Shown in pieces: positions 1-8,511 of a DNA stretch of 64,000 nt. This DNA comes from RFSX01 sp964591455 (GTDB taxonomy: Bacteria; Bacteroidota; Bacteroidia; Chitinophagales; Saprospiraceae): positions 1 to 64,000 of the forward strand of contig CAZQDZ010000015.1 of NCBI GenBank assembly GCA_964591455.1. The letters are read 5' to 3'. The notes below the pieces were generated by a model. It searched no databases, was not told the DNA's origin, and worked only from the letters and a program-made list of their open reading frames with translations. Position numbers and translations under genes: made by a program. The stretch's first letter is position 1. Every line of letters starts with the position of its first letter.

Positions 1-61
1 CTTTCTTTCAAGCAAATAACAATTTTTCAATGCAGTCTAAATGCATTATTCGGTTAATTTA

Positions 62-952
62 TTATCTTCCTAGGAAGCGTAAGAGAGCTAACCATCGAAA
101 CCTGATCGTGTACTTTCCCTTTATCGCTTGTCCATTTAGAGCGAAGCCAATAGCAAGAATGATGGATGCAAAATATTTGAATATAAATTCTGCCATTTTG
201 AAAGGGTAGGCCCAAGCTTTATTGCCAAGTATTCTAAGTCTTTCTTCTGATCCGAGTAATCCACTTAATCTATCAAAATTTTGATCTGTGGTTCTGTCCT
301 TATCTATTTGATGATGTACCCATATATCTGGACGGTAGTAGACTTCGTCTGATATTTTTTTGACTTGGTGATAGATGTATTTATCATCAGCTCTCCATTT
401 TAGATCATTATTGAAACCACCTGCTTCCTCCAAGATGTGTTTTCTGTATATCATGCTACAGCCAGCAGGATATTTCTTGCCATAGCATTTAAATGGTTTA
501 TCTCCAAAGTCAATAGCAGTCACCATCATACGTAGATAGGGATTATACCACTCAGGTTCTTTGTCTTCATACTGAGGGATGACCTTGCCACCGATTCCGA
601 CAATCTTAGAATTGTCATTCATTATGTTCTGAATGGAAGATAGGTAATTAGGGGAGGCATAGCCATCATCGTCTATGTAGCAAATAAGAGGATGCTTCGA
701 TTCTTTAAGTCCTCGATTCCTAGCAAAACTTAATCCTTGATTGGATTCGAAGACTTGACGAAAATTGTGGGTGGTATTGTGTTTTATATAATCAGTTACG
801 ATTTGTTCTGTATTGTCTGTAGAGTTATTGTTGACTATTATAATCTCGTATTCTGAAGCGTCTAAGTCTTGCTGTATTAAATGGTCTAATGCATCAGGAA
901 TAAACTTGACTCGATTATAAGTACAAACGATAACTGAAATTTTTTCCTTCAT
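62..952 (-). CDS. GT2 family glycosyltransferase
   Basis: A 296-residue glycosyltransferase predicted to move a sugar from a nucleotide-sugar donor onto a growing surface glycan at the cytoplasmic face of the inner membrane. The N-terminus has the GT-A start ISVIVCTYNR, then a VNNNSTDNT loop and an acidic triplet (D94-D96, in CYIDDDG) that fits the metal-binding DXD motif. A GGFN motif near residue 180 and a WRADDKY segment match the acceptor-side part of GT2 enzymes. A hydrophobic stretch around 255-275 suggests C-terminal membrane attachment. It is the last gene of the minus-strand glycan operon in this window, 3 bp after the DUF115-like gene. Donor and acceptor cannot be told from the sequence. 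Confidence 0.9.
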   Translation of the reverse strand: MKEKISVIVCTYNRVKFIPDALDHLIQQDLDASEYEIIIVNNNSTDNTEQIVTDYIKHNTTHNFRQVFESNQGLSFARNRGLKESKHPLICYIDDDGYASPNYLSSIQNIMNDNSKIVGIGGKVIPQYEDKEPEWYNPYLRMMVTAIDFGDKPFKCYGKKYPAGCSMIYRKHILEEAGGFNNDLKWRADDKYIYHQVKKISDEVYYRPDIWVHHQIDKDRTTDQNFDRLSGLLGSEERLRILGNKAWAYPFKMAEFIFKYFASIILAIGFALNGQAIKGKYTIRFRWLALLRFLGR

Positions 953-955
953 TCT

Positions 956-1831
956 CTAGAGGCTGTCAATATTCTCCTTTTCAAAGGCATCAATAAATGA
1001 GCCTTCTGTAAGATTTATAATTGTACTATCTTTTGTAGATGCATATTCACTGAGCTCATGGTAAGCTTTAAAACTTAGCATGAATTTGTGAAGTACTTCA
1101 TGAATTTTTCTGTTTCCTCTACCTTCGTTCTTATGCATTTGTTTTGCTGTAGAAGATTGTTCATCATAGAAGTGTTTTTGGTGGAGTAACACTTCATTAT
1201 TTTCATTTACAGATAATTCAGGTAGCCAAGAATGATCTGCCCCTAGCAGGTATATTTTTTTATAACCAGCATTGACAGCTTGTAAAATAGATGGAATCAA
1301 AACATTGTGCGGTCTTGGTGACCCTAGTCCTATTTTGTAGAAAAGATGGTTAAGGCTTTTAAGTCCTTCTGTTGGTGTTGTATTATAGTATTGAATGGAG
1401 ATATTTTGATTAGAGTTTATATAATCGGTAAACCGTTTGTTTTTTCTACTCGCAGCGGGGATAAAGAAAACAATTGGCCAGTTGGTTTTCTCCACCAAAC
1501 TCTTGATGATATTTTTTCTAACCTTTACATTATAGTCCACAGCATCATTCCTGTAAAAGCCTGGCGAACAAACTATAAAATAATTAGGCTGTATTTTTTC
1601 GAATAATTCTGATAATGGAAATCCATTGACAGATAGAATGCTCTTATTGCGAAATTTATTTTCTAATAATGGCAGTTGTTGTTTAAGTGAAGGTCCATTT
1701 CCTAAAATGAACAACTGCTCTTTTTTTGTTTTGTACTTTTTAATAAAAAAAGAGGATCTCAATATTATTTTGAAAAAAGTTAGAATACTATTAGTAATAG
1801 CTATGATGATATAGAATAACTTCTCCATCAA
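956..1831 (-). CDS. DUF115-like glycan-cluster protein
   Basis: A 291-residue protein with a short hydrophobic N-terminus (about 1-28), then the motif LFILGNGPSL and, near residue 195, the segment YLLGADHSW. These two signatures are typical of the DUF115/MptE-like fold, which is often found in bacterial surface-polysaccharide and flagellin-glycosylation loci, where members transfer or process nonulosonic-type sugars. Its start overlaps the stop of the upstream glycosyltransferase fusion by 4 bp (ATGA type), so it is translationally coupled in the operon. The family call rests on motif recognition; its reaction is unknown. Given two NeuB-like synthases in the cluster, a transferase role for a nonulosonate is a reasonable inference. 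Confidence 0.65.
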   Translation of the reverse strand: MMEKLFYIIIAITNSILTFFKIILRSSFFIKKYKTKKEQLFILGNGPSLKQQLPLLENKFRNKSILSVNGFPLSELFEKIQPNYFIVCSPGFYRNDAVDYNVKVRKNIIKSLVEKTNWPIVFFIPAASRKNKRFTDYINSNQNISIQYYNTTPTEGLKSLNHLFYKIGLGSPRPHNVLIPSILQAVNAGYKKIYLLGADHSWLPELSVNENNEVLLHQKHFYDEQSSTAKQMHKNEGRGNRKIHEVLHKFMLSFKAYHELSEYASTKDSTIINLTEGSFIDAFEKENIDSL

Positions 1832-3192
1832 ATAATCTTGTAGAGTTTGTTAATCTGGCTAACTATATCCAGGTCCAACTTATTTTCTATAACATATGCA
1901 CTATTCTTGTCTAATACAATATGCCCTACTTTGCCGTGAAGAATTTTGTCATGCTCTAGGAAGGTTTTCTTATCTACGACGGTAATACCTCCAACGTGTT
2001 TGTACAACGTATCTCTCTCCAATTTACTTCGAGACTCTTGTCCAAGTATTGGTTTCATTCCTGTGCCATCATGTTTGAAAAACAAGTTGCTGTCAGGTCT
2101 TACACTTATGAGTGAGTTGGCCTTGAAGAGCATCATCGTATTTACTGCATCATTTATCTTTACTGTCGAGATAAGTGGAAATCTTAAGTCAAGAATAACT
2201 ATTGCATTCATTTCTTCATGCGAACCTTGATTTAGGATTTCCAGTATGGTATCTCTTAATGAGGTATTGATTCTTGCCAGCTCTTGTGACCTTTTGTGAA
2301 ACACAAACTTGGGATGATCGATATAGCTAACATCTATGGTTTCTAAGACTGATTTATCTGGGCATGAAACAATGACTTTGTCTATGGTATTAGATTTAAG
2401 AGCCTGACTGATTTTTAGATTTAGTAAGGTCTCACCATTTATTTCAAGTTGATAAAATTTATCCTTTTTGCTTCTAATTGGAATAACAGCCAATGAGCTA
2501 TTATCTATATTTAAATCTTTAATGTAATCTGCATTGATTTGAGCTCTAGTCCCTAGAATTCGGTTTTCGTTGGAGGTAAGGTTATTACCATGTTGACGAT
2601 AACTGAATAAGGGTTCAGATACATTGGCTACCTTATATTTACTTATAAATTTAATCCATAATTCATACCCGTCTTGGCATTTGTAGTTTTCATTATAACC
2701 GCCAAGTGCTCTGAGAAAATCTGCACGTATCATTGTGCATGCGCCATGTGCTGCCTGGTCATATAAGGTCACCTCCTTTCTGAAATCATGTCGCTTGTGA
2801 TGCTCTATAATATTCTCTTCAGCATCTACTATATAGTAATCTGGAAATACTAATCCCAGTTCCTTGTTTTGTTCTAAAGGCTCAGATAATTTTTGAAGTG
2901 CATTTTTATGAAGATAATCATCTGCATCAAGACGCATAATGTACTTTCCATGAGATAGACTAAGGGCAATATTGTTAGTGATGTTAAGCCCCTTATTTTG
3001 CTGATATACGATAGAGACGATTGGATTAACTCTGTAATGTTCTATTATTTCTTTAGAGTTGTCAGTTGACCCATCATCTATGATGATTAACTCAAAAGTT
3101 ATACCCTCTTGAGACAAGACACTTTCTATTGCTCTAGAGATATACTGTCCATAGTTATAGTTAGTTATATATACTGTAATTAGGGGTGACAT
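1828..3192 (-). CDS. GT2 glycosyltransferase fused to cytidylyltransferase-like domain
   Basis: A two-domain protein. The first 210 residues or so form a GT2 domain: ITVYITNYNYGQYI start, IIDDGSTDNS loop, LDADD metal motif and a late GGYNE segment. The C-terminal part (about 220 residues) starts AVIPIRSK and reads like an acylneuraminate/CMP-sugar cytidylyltransferase: LDLRFPL replaces the usual LQPTSPL, VGGITVVDK replaces NGAIYI, and a final KLDLDIV stretch fits the family end. The nucleotide loop (canonically R-G-G-S-K) is degraded to RSKKDK, so catalysis is doubtful. I chose the ATG at 3190-3192, giving the canonical GT2 N-terminus and a 4-bp gap to the upstream gene; an in-frame start at 3228 would add 12 residues and overlap that gene by 32 bp. 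Sugar specificity is unknown. Confidence 0.82.
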   Translation of the reverse strand: MSPLITVYITNYNYGQYISRAIESVLSQEGITFELIIIDDGSTDNSKEIIEHYRVNPIVSIVYQQNKGLNITNNIALSLSHGKYIMRLDADDYLHKNALQKLSEPLEQNKELGLVFPDYYIVDAEENIIEHHKRHDFRKEVTLYDQAAHGACTMIRADFLRALGGYNENYKCQDGYELWIKFISKYKVANVSEPLFSYRQHGNNLTSNENRILGTRAQINADYIKDLNIDNSSLAVIPIRSKKDKFYQLEINGETLLNLKISQALKSNTIDKVIVSCPDKSVLETIDVSYIDHPKFVFHKRSQELARINTSLRDTILEILNQGSHEEMNAIVILDLRFPLISTVKINDAVNTMMLFKANSLISVRPDSNLFFKHDGTGMKPILGQESRSKLERDTLYKHVGGITVVDKKTFLEHDKILHGKVGHIVLDKNSAYVIENKLDLDIVSQINKLYKII

Positions 3193-3196
3193 AAGT

Positions 3197-3817
3197 TTAA
3201 GTCTTGCTGATTGATTTTGCTGGGACACCTGCTATCGTCTGATTAGCGGCGAAAGAATTGGTGACGACGGCATTACTACCGACTACACATTTTTCTCCAA
3301 GTGATACGCCAGGTAGTACAACGACATGAGCGCCTAACCAAGTGTTTTTGCCTAATGATATTGGCTGGTGGTTATATCCTTGATCTCTAATTGGTGTTGC
3401 ATCTTTATACTTGTGCATGCTTGTTTGCAGATAGACAAAACCAGAAATGAGACAGTTTTCATTCAACGTAATTGAATCTCCACCATTAAAAACTGAATAT
3501 AAACCTATACGGGTACCTGACTTTATATCTATGATGGATTCATTTGCAGCCAATAATCTAACACCTCTGTCTATTCTAATTTGATTGCCTATCTTTATCT
3601 CACCTTTATTATGGGCTCTCAATTCTACATTTCTTCTCAGATACACCTCATCGCCAATATTGATTTTACCATTCTGGGTTATTAAAATATCTGGAATAGA
3701 ATCACATTTGAAATTCGACCCTATTATAAATTTGGAGGAGGTGTAAAATAGCTTTACCCATGACCCAAGTAACTTTGGTCTGAGGCTTTTCCAGTATAGT
3801 ATAATCTTTAGAAACAA
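3197..3817 (-). CDS. Left-handed beta-helix acyltransferase
   Basis: A 206-residue hexapeptide-repeat O- or N-acyltransferase, probably acetylating a sugar precursor or glycan. Isoleucine/valine-rich hexapeptide repeats run from about residue 45 to 195 (for example INIGDEVYLRRNVEL, IKIGNQIRIDRGV, ISLGKNTWLGAHVVVLPG). The end, TIAGVPAKSI, is the standard finish of the maltose/galactoside acetyltransferase-like branch. A histidine in the SMHKYKD loop is a candidate general base. It sits 16 bp downstream of the NeuB-like gene and just before the glycosyltransferase fusion in the same operon, fitting modification of the sugar made by the neighbours. Confidence 0.85.
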   Translation of the reverse strand: MFLKIILYWKSLRPKLLGSWVKLFYTSSKFIIGSNFKCDSIPDILITQNGKINIGDEVYLRRNVELRAHNKGEIKIGNQIRIDRGVRLLAANESIIDIKSGTRIGLYSVFNGGDSITLNENCLISGFVYLQTSMHKYKDATPIRDQGYNHQPISLGKNTWLGAHVVVLPGVSLGEKCVVGSNAVVTNSFAANQTIAGVPAKSISKT

Positions 3818-3833
3818 ATTTTGAGGATTCTTG

Positions 3834-4859
3834 CTATTTATTGAAATAAGTCCAATCCAACTTCTCGTACTTATTTATATTCTTACCTAACACTTTCCCT
3901 ATGACGTCTCTATATTCCCGTGCATCTATGCCATGATTAGGCCTCATGTATACAAGGTCATTGGCTGTAATAACCTCTCCTTCTTTCATGTCTCTATTAA
4001 GATAACATGCTCTTCTAAAACTCAAATGATGCACTTCTTCCACTGCTCTACAAGTTTTTTCTCCCTCTCCAAGCACAGCATGTATATCTGAAATTTTTTC
4101 TGTAAGACTTAAAACCTCATCTCTTGTCAGAGATACTTTATGATCCCTAAACTCTTTATCTTCCCGACTATCAGTGAAGTGAAATTCTAATATTTCTGCC
4201 CCTAATGCAACCGCTATTTCTAAAGCAAATGATCCTTCTGTATGGTCAGAATAACCTATAGGTATATCATACCTTTCCTTGAAGGTGCGCATCGCCTTTA
4301 GATTGGCATCTTGAAAAGCGATAGGATACATGGAAGTACATTGCAATAATGCCAGATTATTTTTATCGTTGTAGATGGAATCTAGGCCTCGAATAAAATT
4401 GACAGTTTTATCCACGTCCTCTAAGTCACAAAGACCACTAGAAATTATCAATGGTTTTTTGAATTTGGAGAAGTCTTCTATAACTGGAAAAGCTGTGAAA
4501 TCTCCTGATCCAATTTTATAGATGGTTGAATATTCATCTACCCATTCTGCAAAATCTGGATTCCATACAGATGCCATGTATCCTATTCCAGCGGACTTAC
4601 ACATTTCTGCTAAGTGAATATGCTGCTTCTCTGAAAGTTCAAATTTTTTAAAGTGTTTATTTCTAATTGGATTTTCCACTGGATTGACCAAAGTATCTCC
4701 GGTATAAATTTGGAATTTTATATAGTCGACATTAGACTCTATTGCCAGCTCAGTCAACCTTTTAGCATACTCGAAATCACCTTCGTGGTTACCACCTATT
4801 TCAGCTATTAATAATGGACCATGCTTGCCATCCCATGTATTTCTAGAAGTTGCTGTCAT
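3834..4859 (-). CDS. NeuB-family sialic/nonulosonic acid synthase with SAF domain
   Basis: A 341-residue synthase predicted to condense phosphoenolpyruvate with an N-acetylhexosamine-type aldose to give a nine-carbon nonulosonic acid. Visible signatures are LLIAEIGGNHEGD at the start, DYIKFQIYTGDTL, KIGSGDFTAFP, a GYSDHTEG motif and EFHFTDSR; the two histidines in the last two motifs match the metal ligands known in NeuB. The last 55 residues or so (RDMKEGEVITANDLVYMRP onward) form the SAF/antifreeze-like domain that closes the active site across the dimer. The segment after EFHFT differs from the common sialic acid synthase form (DKEFRDHKVSL), so the exact product may not be Neu5Ac. It overlaps the SpsF-like gene by 4 bp. 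Confidence 0.88.
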   Translation of the reverse strand: MTATSRNTWDGKHGPLLIAEIGGNHEGDFEYAKRLTELAIESNVDYIKFQIYTGDTLVNPVENPIRNKHFKKFELSEKQHIHLAEMCKSAGIGYMASVWNPDFAEWVDEYSTIYKIGSGDFTAFPVIEDFSKFKKPLIISSGLCDLEDVDKTVNFIRGLDSIYNDKNNLALLQCTSMYPIAFQDANLKAMRTFKERYDIPIGYSDHTEGSFALEIAVALGAEILEFHFTDSREDKEFRDHKVSLTRDEVLSLTEKISDIHAVLGEGEKTCRAVEEVHHLSFRRACYLNRDMKEGEVITANDLVYMRPNHGIDAREYRDVIGKVLGKNINKYEKLDWTYFNK

Positions 4860-5563
4860 TTTTTTAAATTCAAATTTAGATTGCTGATAACTCTGTCAAT
4901 ATCCGCTAATGAATAGGCTTCAGGAAATTGTGGAAGCTCATCAGTTATAGTTATAGCATTATGATAATCTTCAGAAGTATCTACTGCTAATTGTTTTTGT
5001 TTTAAAAATGGAAAATCAATATTTGTAAAGTATTTAAATGATGGAATTTCCGATTCATAATCATAAAGGTATTTTGTGACATGCTCTAGGTGTTCTGATT
5101 TTTCGAATTTAGTATATACCTCTTGATAGTATTTCGTTCTTACTATTTCTATACTCATCCCATATGGAAAAGTTCGACCAGGTAAATTGGATATAAAATC
5201 ATAATGACTTGATCTTGCAGCAGCACACATCTCGCTAAGTAAGTCTGTATCTACAAATATATTATCGCCATTAATTCTGACTCCATAATCAAAGTCGTGT
5301 TTCAGAGCAGTGCTAAGAAATCTATGGGAAACATCCTCCAAACTTCCTCTGAAATATTTGAATTGGAGTTCTTCGCAGAATTGGACTATGGGATCATCAC
5401 TTTCTTGATCAGAAGTGCACACAACGATTTCATCTAGAGAATCTACTGATTGTAATCTGCGATGAATATTCTCTAGAATTGGCTTTCCCTTTATACGTTT
5501 TAAGATTTTGCCAGGAAGTCTACTAGAGTTATACCTGCATAATATGAGCGCTCCTATCTTCAT
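4856..5563 (-). CDS. SpsF-like cytidylyltransferase
   Basis: A 235-residue nucleotidyltransferase of the SpsF/KdsB-like branch, predicted to activate an acidic sugar with CTP. It begins IGALILCRYNSSRLPGK, the family nucleotide-binding loop, followed by KGKPILENIHRRL, IVVCTSDQESDD and the acidic motif RINGDN; a later VDTSEDY holds a second acidic pair. The position directly before the NeuB-like gene, with 4-bp overlaps on both sides, suggests that it handles the NeuB product in place of a NeuA-type enzyme. The alternative is a separate sugar acid. The family call is firm; the substrate is inference. Confidence 0.85.
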   Translation of the reverse strand: MKIGALILCRYNSSRLPGKILKRIKGKPILENIHRRLQSVDSLDEIVVCTSDQESDDPIVQFCEELQFKYFRGSLEDVSHRFLSTALKHDFDYGVRINGDNIFVDTDLLSEMCAAARSSHYDFISNLPGRTFPYGMSIEIVRTKYYQEVYTKFEKSEHLEHVTKYLYDYESEIPSFKYFTNIDFPFLKQKQLAVDTSEDYHNAITITDELPQFPEAYSLADIDRVISNLNLNLKK

Positions 5564-6111
5564 GAGCGCTGACTAATCTCTTTAGCAGGAATTCCACCAT
5601 AGATGGCATAGGCAGGTACATCTGATTTCACTAAGGCACCAGCAGCGATTACAGCGCCATCTCCTATAGTCACTCCTTTTAATATCTTACATCCTGTCCC
5701 CAACCATACATCATTTCCTATTGTAATCTTTGCCGTTATATTAGGTTGCTGATTGATGAGGGTACTCTTTTCTATTCCATGATCACTGTCCACAATATAC
5801 ACGAAGGGTGCTATTAAGCAATTAGCGCCAATCTCAATAGATGCTGAGGCAAAAAGAAAAGTATGATAGCCCACTGTTGTGTTATCTCCGATTTTAATAG
5901 TCGCTTGCTTATTGCAAGGGCATATTCTAGCCCCACTCTTGACAACCAATCCACTTCCTAAAAAAATATTTTTAGGATATCTCATCAGTTGCACATCTTT
6001 CTCAAAAAATACATCCGACCCCAATTCTCCGAGTTTGGCCTTATTCTTCATGCTTCTGTAACGGACAGACCATGTTCTTTTCAGATGCTTTCTGAGTTGA
6101 CTATTTTTCAT
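5560..6111 (-). CDS. Left-handed beta-helix acyltransferase (second copy)
   Basis: A 183-residue hexapeptide-repeat acyltransferase. Repeats run from about residue 45 to the end (IFLGSGLVVKSGARI, IKIGDNTTVGYHTFL, IEIGANCLIAPFV, ITIGNDVWLGTGCKILKGV), closing with AIYGGIPAKEI, typical of serine/galactoside-type O-acetyltransferases. A VDSDHG segment contains the likely catalytic histidine. The start overlaps the end of the 4-epimerase gene by 11 bp, and its stop overlaps the SpsF-like gene by 4 bp. It is a different protein from the other acyltransferase in the operon (3197-3817), so two positions or two sugars may be acetylated. Confidence 0.85.
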   Translation of the reverse strand: MKNSQLRKHLKRTWSVRYRSMKNKAKLGELGSDVFFEKDVQLMRYPKNIFLGSGLVVKSGARICPCNKQATIKIGDNTTVGYHTFLFASASIEIGANCLIAPFVYIVDSDHGIEKSTLINQQPNITAKITIGNDVWLGTGCKILKGVTIGDGAVIAAGALVKSDVPAYAIYGGIPAKEISQRS

Positions 6112-7057
6112 ATTTTTTCTGAAACCAGTGGACTGTTTTCTTTAGACCTTCATCGAGCTGAACAAGTGGTTCATACCCAAGGTCATTTTGTATTTTACTT
6201 ATATCTGCTAAGCTGTGCTTAATGTCTCCTTTTCTATAAGCTACATATTCAGCTTTTACATCACTACCAATAATTTTTGCTAATGATTGGTACAAGGTGT
6301 TGATGCTAGTCTTGCCACCTAGGGCTGTATTGTAAATCTGAAACCCATGAGGTAATTTGTCTTTCTTCAGTGCAAGTATATTAGCATGTACGACATTGTC
6401 CACATAAGTAAAATCTCTGCTCTGCTCTCCATCGCCATGTATGGTGGCAGTAACATTAGCAAGTAGCTTCTCTATGAAAAGTGGAATCACTGCAGCGTAA
6501 GGACCATTAGGAGATTGGTTGGGTCCAAATACATTGAAGTAACGCAATCCTAATATTTCCATCTCATATAGCGAAGAGAATAATCTAGCATATTCTTCTT
6601 TAGTTCTCTTTGTTAGTGCATAGGGCGATAACACATTTCCTATAGATGACTCTACTTTAGGAATAGTCATGTCATCTCCATAAACTGAGGAAGATGAGGC
6701 GAACACGATTCTACTGACCTGAGCTTCCTTTGCAGCCAATAAGATATTTAGAGTACCGTTGATATTATTATTGTGGGTCAACCAAGGGTCATTGATAGAT
6801 CGTGGAACCGAACCTATTGCTGCTTGATGTGACACATGGGAGATGTTTTGCATTATTCGCTTGCACATAGATGCATCTGTAATATCTCCTTCTATAAACT
6901 CTAGTTTTTTATTGTCAAGGAAAGGCGTAAGATTTTCCTTGTAGCCCGTCATTAAGTTGTCTATCACCCTTACCAGGGAAATTTCTGCATCATCCAATAA
7001 CTTTGATACCAGATTGGATCCTATAAATCCTGCGCCTCCTGTTACTAAAACCCTCAT
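6101..7057 (-). CDS. UDP-N-acetylglucosamine 4-epimerase-like (TviC/WbpP type) SDR enzyme
   Basis: A 318-residue extended short-chain dehydrogenase/epimerase predicted to interconvert UDP-GlcNAc and UDP-GalNAc, or their uronic acids. It has the Rossmann start VLVTGGAGFIGSN, the catalytic Tyr-Lys motif in SPYALTKRTKEEY, an SSSSVYGDD serine motif and LRYFNVFGPNQSPNG. The segment HQAAIGSVPRS is shared with TviC and WbpP of the Vi antigen and P. aeruginosa O6 pathways. It follows the TviB-like dehydrogenase by 1 bp; dehydrogenase plus 4-epimerase is the known two-step route to UDP-GalNAcA. The order of the two reactions is inference. Confidence 0.88.
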   Translation of the reverse strand: MRVLVTGGAGFIGSNLVSKLLDDAEISLVRVIDNLMTGYKENLTPFLDNKKLEFIEGDITDASMCKRIMQNISHVSHQAAIGSVPRSINDPWLTHNNNINGTLNILLAAKEAQVSRIVFASSSSVYGDDMTIPKVESSIGNVLSPYALTKRTKEEYARLFSSLYEMEILGLRYFNVFGPNQSPNGPYAAVIPLFIEKLLANVTATIHGDGEQSRDFTYVDNVVHANILALKKDKLPHGFQIYNTALGGKTSINTLYQSLAKIIGSDVKAEYVAYRKGDIKHSLADISKIQNDLGYEPLVQLDEGLKKTVHWFQKKYEK

Positions 7058-7058
7058 A

Positions 7059-8345
7059 CTATAACGTTAAGTATGTAACTTCTTCAGGAAAATCTATGTT
7101 CGTATATAACCCTCTTATATCAAATATTATTGGATTATCTCTTAAGTACATTCGCCAATCTTCGAATAACTCAGACTTGTATGTGTCATGAGATACTGCC
7201 GCAATTAGAATGTCATAGGTTCCTTCTGGCTTAGCTAGAAGTTCGAGATTATACTCAGTTTTCACCTCTTCTGCCTTCGCCATGCTATCCACGACATCTA
7301 CACTAACAGCAAAATCTTTGAGCTCATTTATAAGGTCTACCACTTTCGAATTTCTGATATCAGTTACATTTTCTTTAAATGTGATTCCCTTAATAAGCGC
7401 CCTGCAGTTACTTAAATTTTTTCCTTGTTTGGAAAGGTGACTTAAAATCTTCTTTACTATAAATTGTGGCACATTATCATTTATTTTTCTACCACTCAAA
7501 ATGATATGCGGCTCATAGCCCACCTGCTGAGATTTGTGAGTCAAATAGTATGGGTCCACACCTATACAATGGCCACCTACGAGACCAGGATAAAAGTTTA
7601 GAAAATTCCACTTAGTCCCTGCAGCTTGTAACACTTCACTCGTATTGATATCCAATTTGTCAAAGATTATTGCCAACTCATTCATCAGTGCTATATTGAC
7701 ATCTCTTTGTGTATTTTCTATAATCTTAGAGGCTTCTGCCACTTTGATGGAGCTGGCTTTGTGGACGCCTGCATCTATTATAGAGCCATACATGTTAGCA
7801 ATATGCTCAGCGGCTTCTTCGTCATTACCACTAACTACTTTTATAATCTTTGTAAGTGTGTGGTTCTTATCTCCGGGATTGATACGTTCTGGTGAATAGC
7901 CAACTTTAAAATCGATGCCCATCTTCATATCCGCTTTTTCTTCCAGTATCGGAACACAAACTTCTTCAGTACACCCAGGATAAACTGTGGACTCATAGAC
8001 AACATAATCTCCTTGGTTTAGAATTTGTCCTACTGACTCAGAGGCCATCTTAAGTGCTGTTAGATCAGGAACTTTATATCTATCCACAGGTGTGGGTACA
8101 GCTACTACATAAAAATTGCAATCCGATAAGTCATGAATATTGGCAGTAAACGTAATCTGTTTTCCGTCAAATTCCTTTGAAGGCACTTCATCAGCAGGAT
8201 CCTTACCTTGGCGTAGCAATGCTATTTTTTCTTCATTGATATCGAATCCTCTCACTGGGTACTTGGAAGCAAAACCTAATGCAACGGGTAGCCCGACATA
8301 TCCCATCCCAATGACACCTATTTTTGAATTTTCCAGTACTGACAT
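7059..8345 (-). CDS. UDP-N-acetylhexosamine 6-dehydrogenase (TviB/WbpO-like)
   Basis: A 428-residue NAD-dependent nucleotide-sugar dehydrogenase that oxidises C6 of a UDP-N-acetylhexosamine to the uronic acid. It has the NAD loop IGVIGMGYVGLPVA, VPTPVDRYKVPDL, ESTVYPGCTEE, GYSPERINPGD, the ENTQRDVNIALMNE helix and GGHCIGVDPYYLTHKS with the catalytic cysteine. These segments match TviB of the Vi antigen more closely than UDP-glucose dehydrogenases. A possible promoter (TACTTTTG) lies about 100 bp upstream in a 166-bp gap, so an internal transcription unit may start here. It pairs with the adjacent TviC-like epimerase. Exact substrate (UDP-GlcNAc, -GalNAc or -ManNAc) is not provable here. Confidence 0.9.
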   Translation of the reverse strand: MSVLENSKIGVIGMGYVGLPVALGFASKYPVRGFDINEEKIALLRQGKDPADEVPSKEFDGKQITFTANIHDLSDCNFYVVAVPTPVDRYKVPDLTALKMASESVGQILNQGDYVVYESTVYPGCTEEVCVPILEEKADMKMGIDFKVGYSPERINPGDKNHTLTKIIKVVSGNDEEAAEHIANMYGSIIDAGVHKASSIKVAEASKIIENTQRDVNIALMNELAIIFDKLDINTSEVLQAAGTKWNFLNFYPGLVGGHCIGVDPYYLTHKSQQVGYEPHIILSGRKINDNVPQFIVKKILSHLSKQGKNLSNCRALIKGITFKENVTDIRNSKVVDLINELKDFAVSVDVVDSMAKAEEVKTEYNLELLAKPEGTYDILIAAVSHDTYKSELFEDWRMYLRDNPIIFDIRGLYTNIDFPEEVTYLTL

Positions 8346-8446
8346 TTCTTGCCTTTATGTTCTACTTTCTATAACAGAGATTATGCTCTGAAAACAAAAC
8401 ATTAAATATAATCGTAATATGTAATTTTTAACTCCTCTGAGGTCCA

Positions 8447-8454
8447 CAAAAGTA
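8447..8454 (-). promoter_or_regulatory. Possible -7 element of the dehydrogenase-led operon
   Basis: Read on the minus strand this is TACTTTTG, a perfect TAnnTTTG match to the Bacteroidota -7 element, about 100 bp before the TviB-like start. No clear -33 TTG is visible at the expected spacing, so this is tentative. The rest of the 166-bp gap (8346-8511) shows no gene. Confidence 0.35.
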
Positions 8455-8511
8455 AGATAATAGCTACTCACATACATAAAGTATTGATAGTCAGGAGAAC
8501 TCAAATCCACC

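Noticed and set aside
1..61. Possible end of another glycan gene at the left edge
   Set aside because: Only 61 bases are present and no readable protein could be supported from them.
1346..1606. An 86-codon plus-strand frame inside the DUF115-like gene
   Set aside because: It is antisense to a well-supported gene in a tight operon and has no features of its own.
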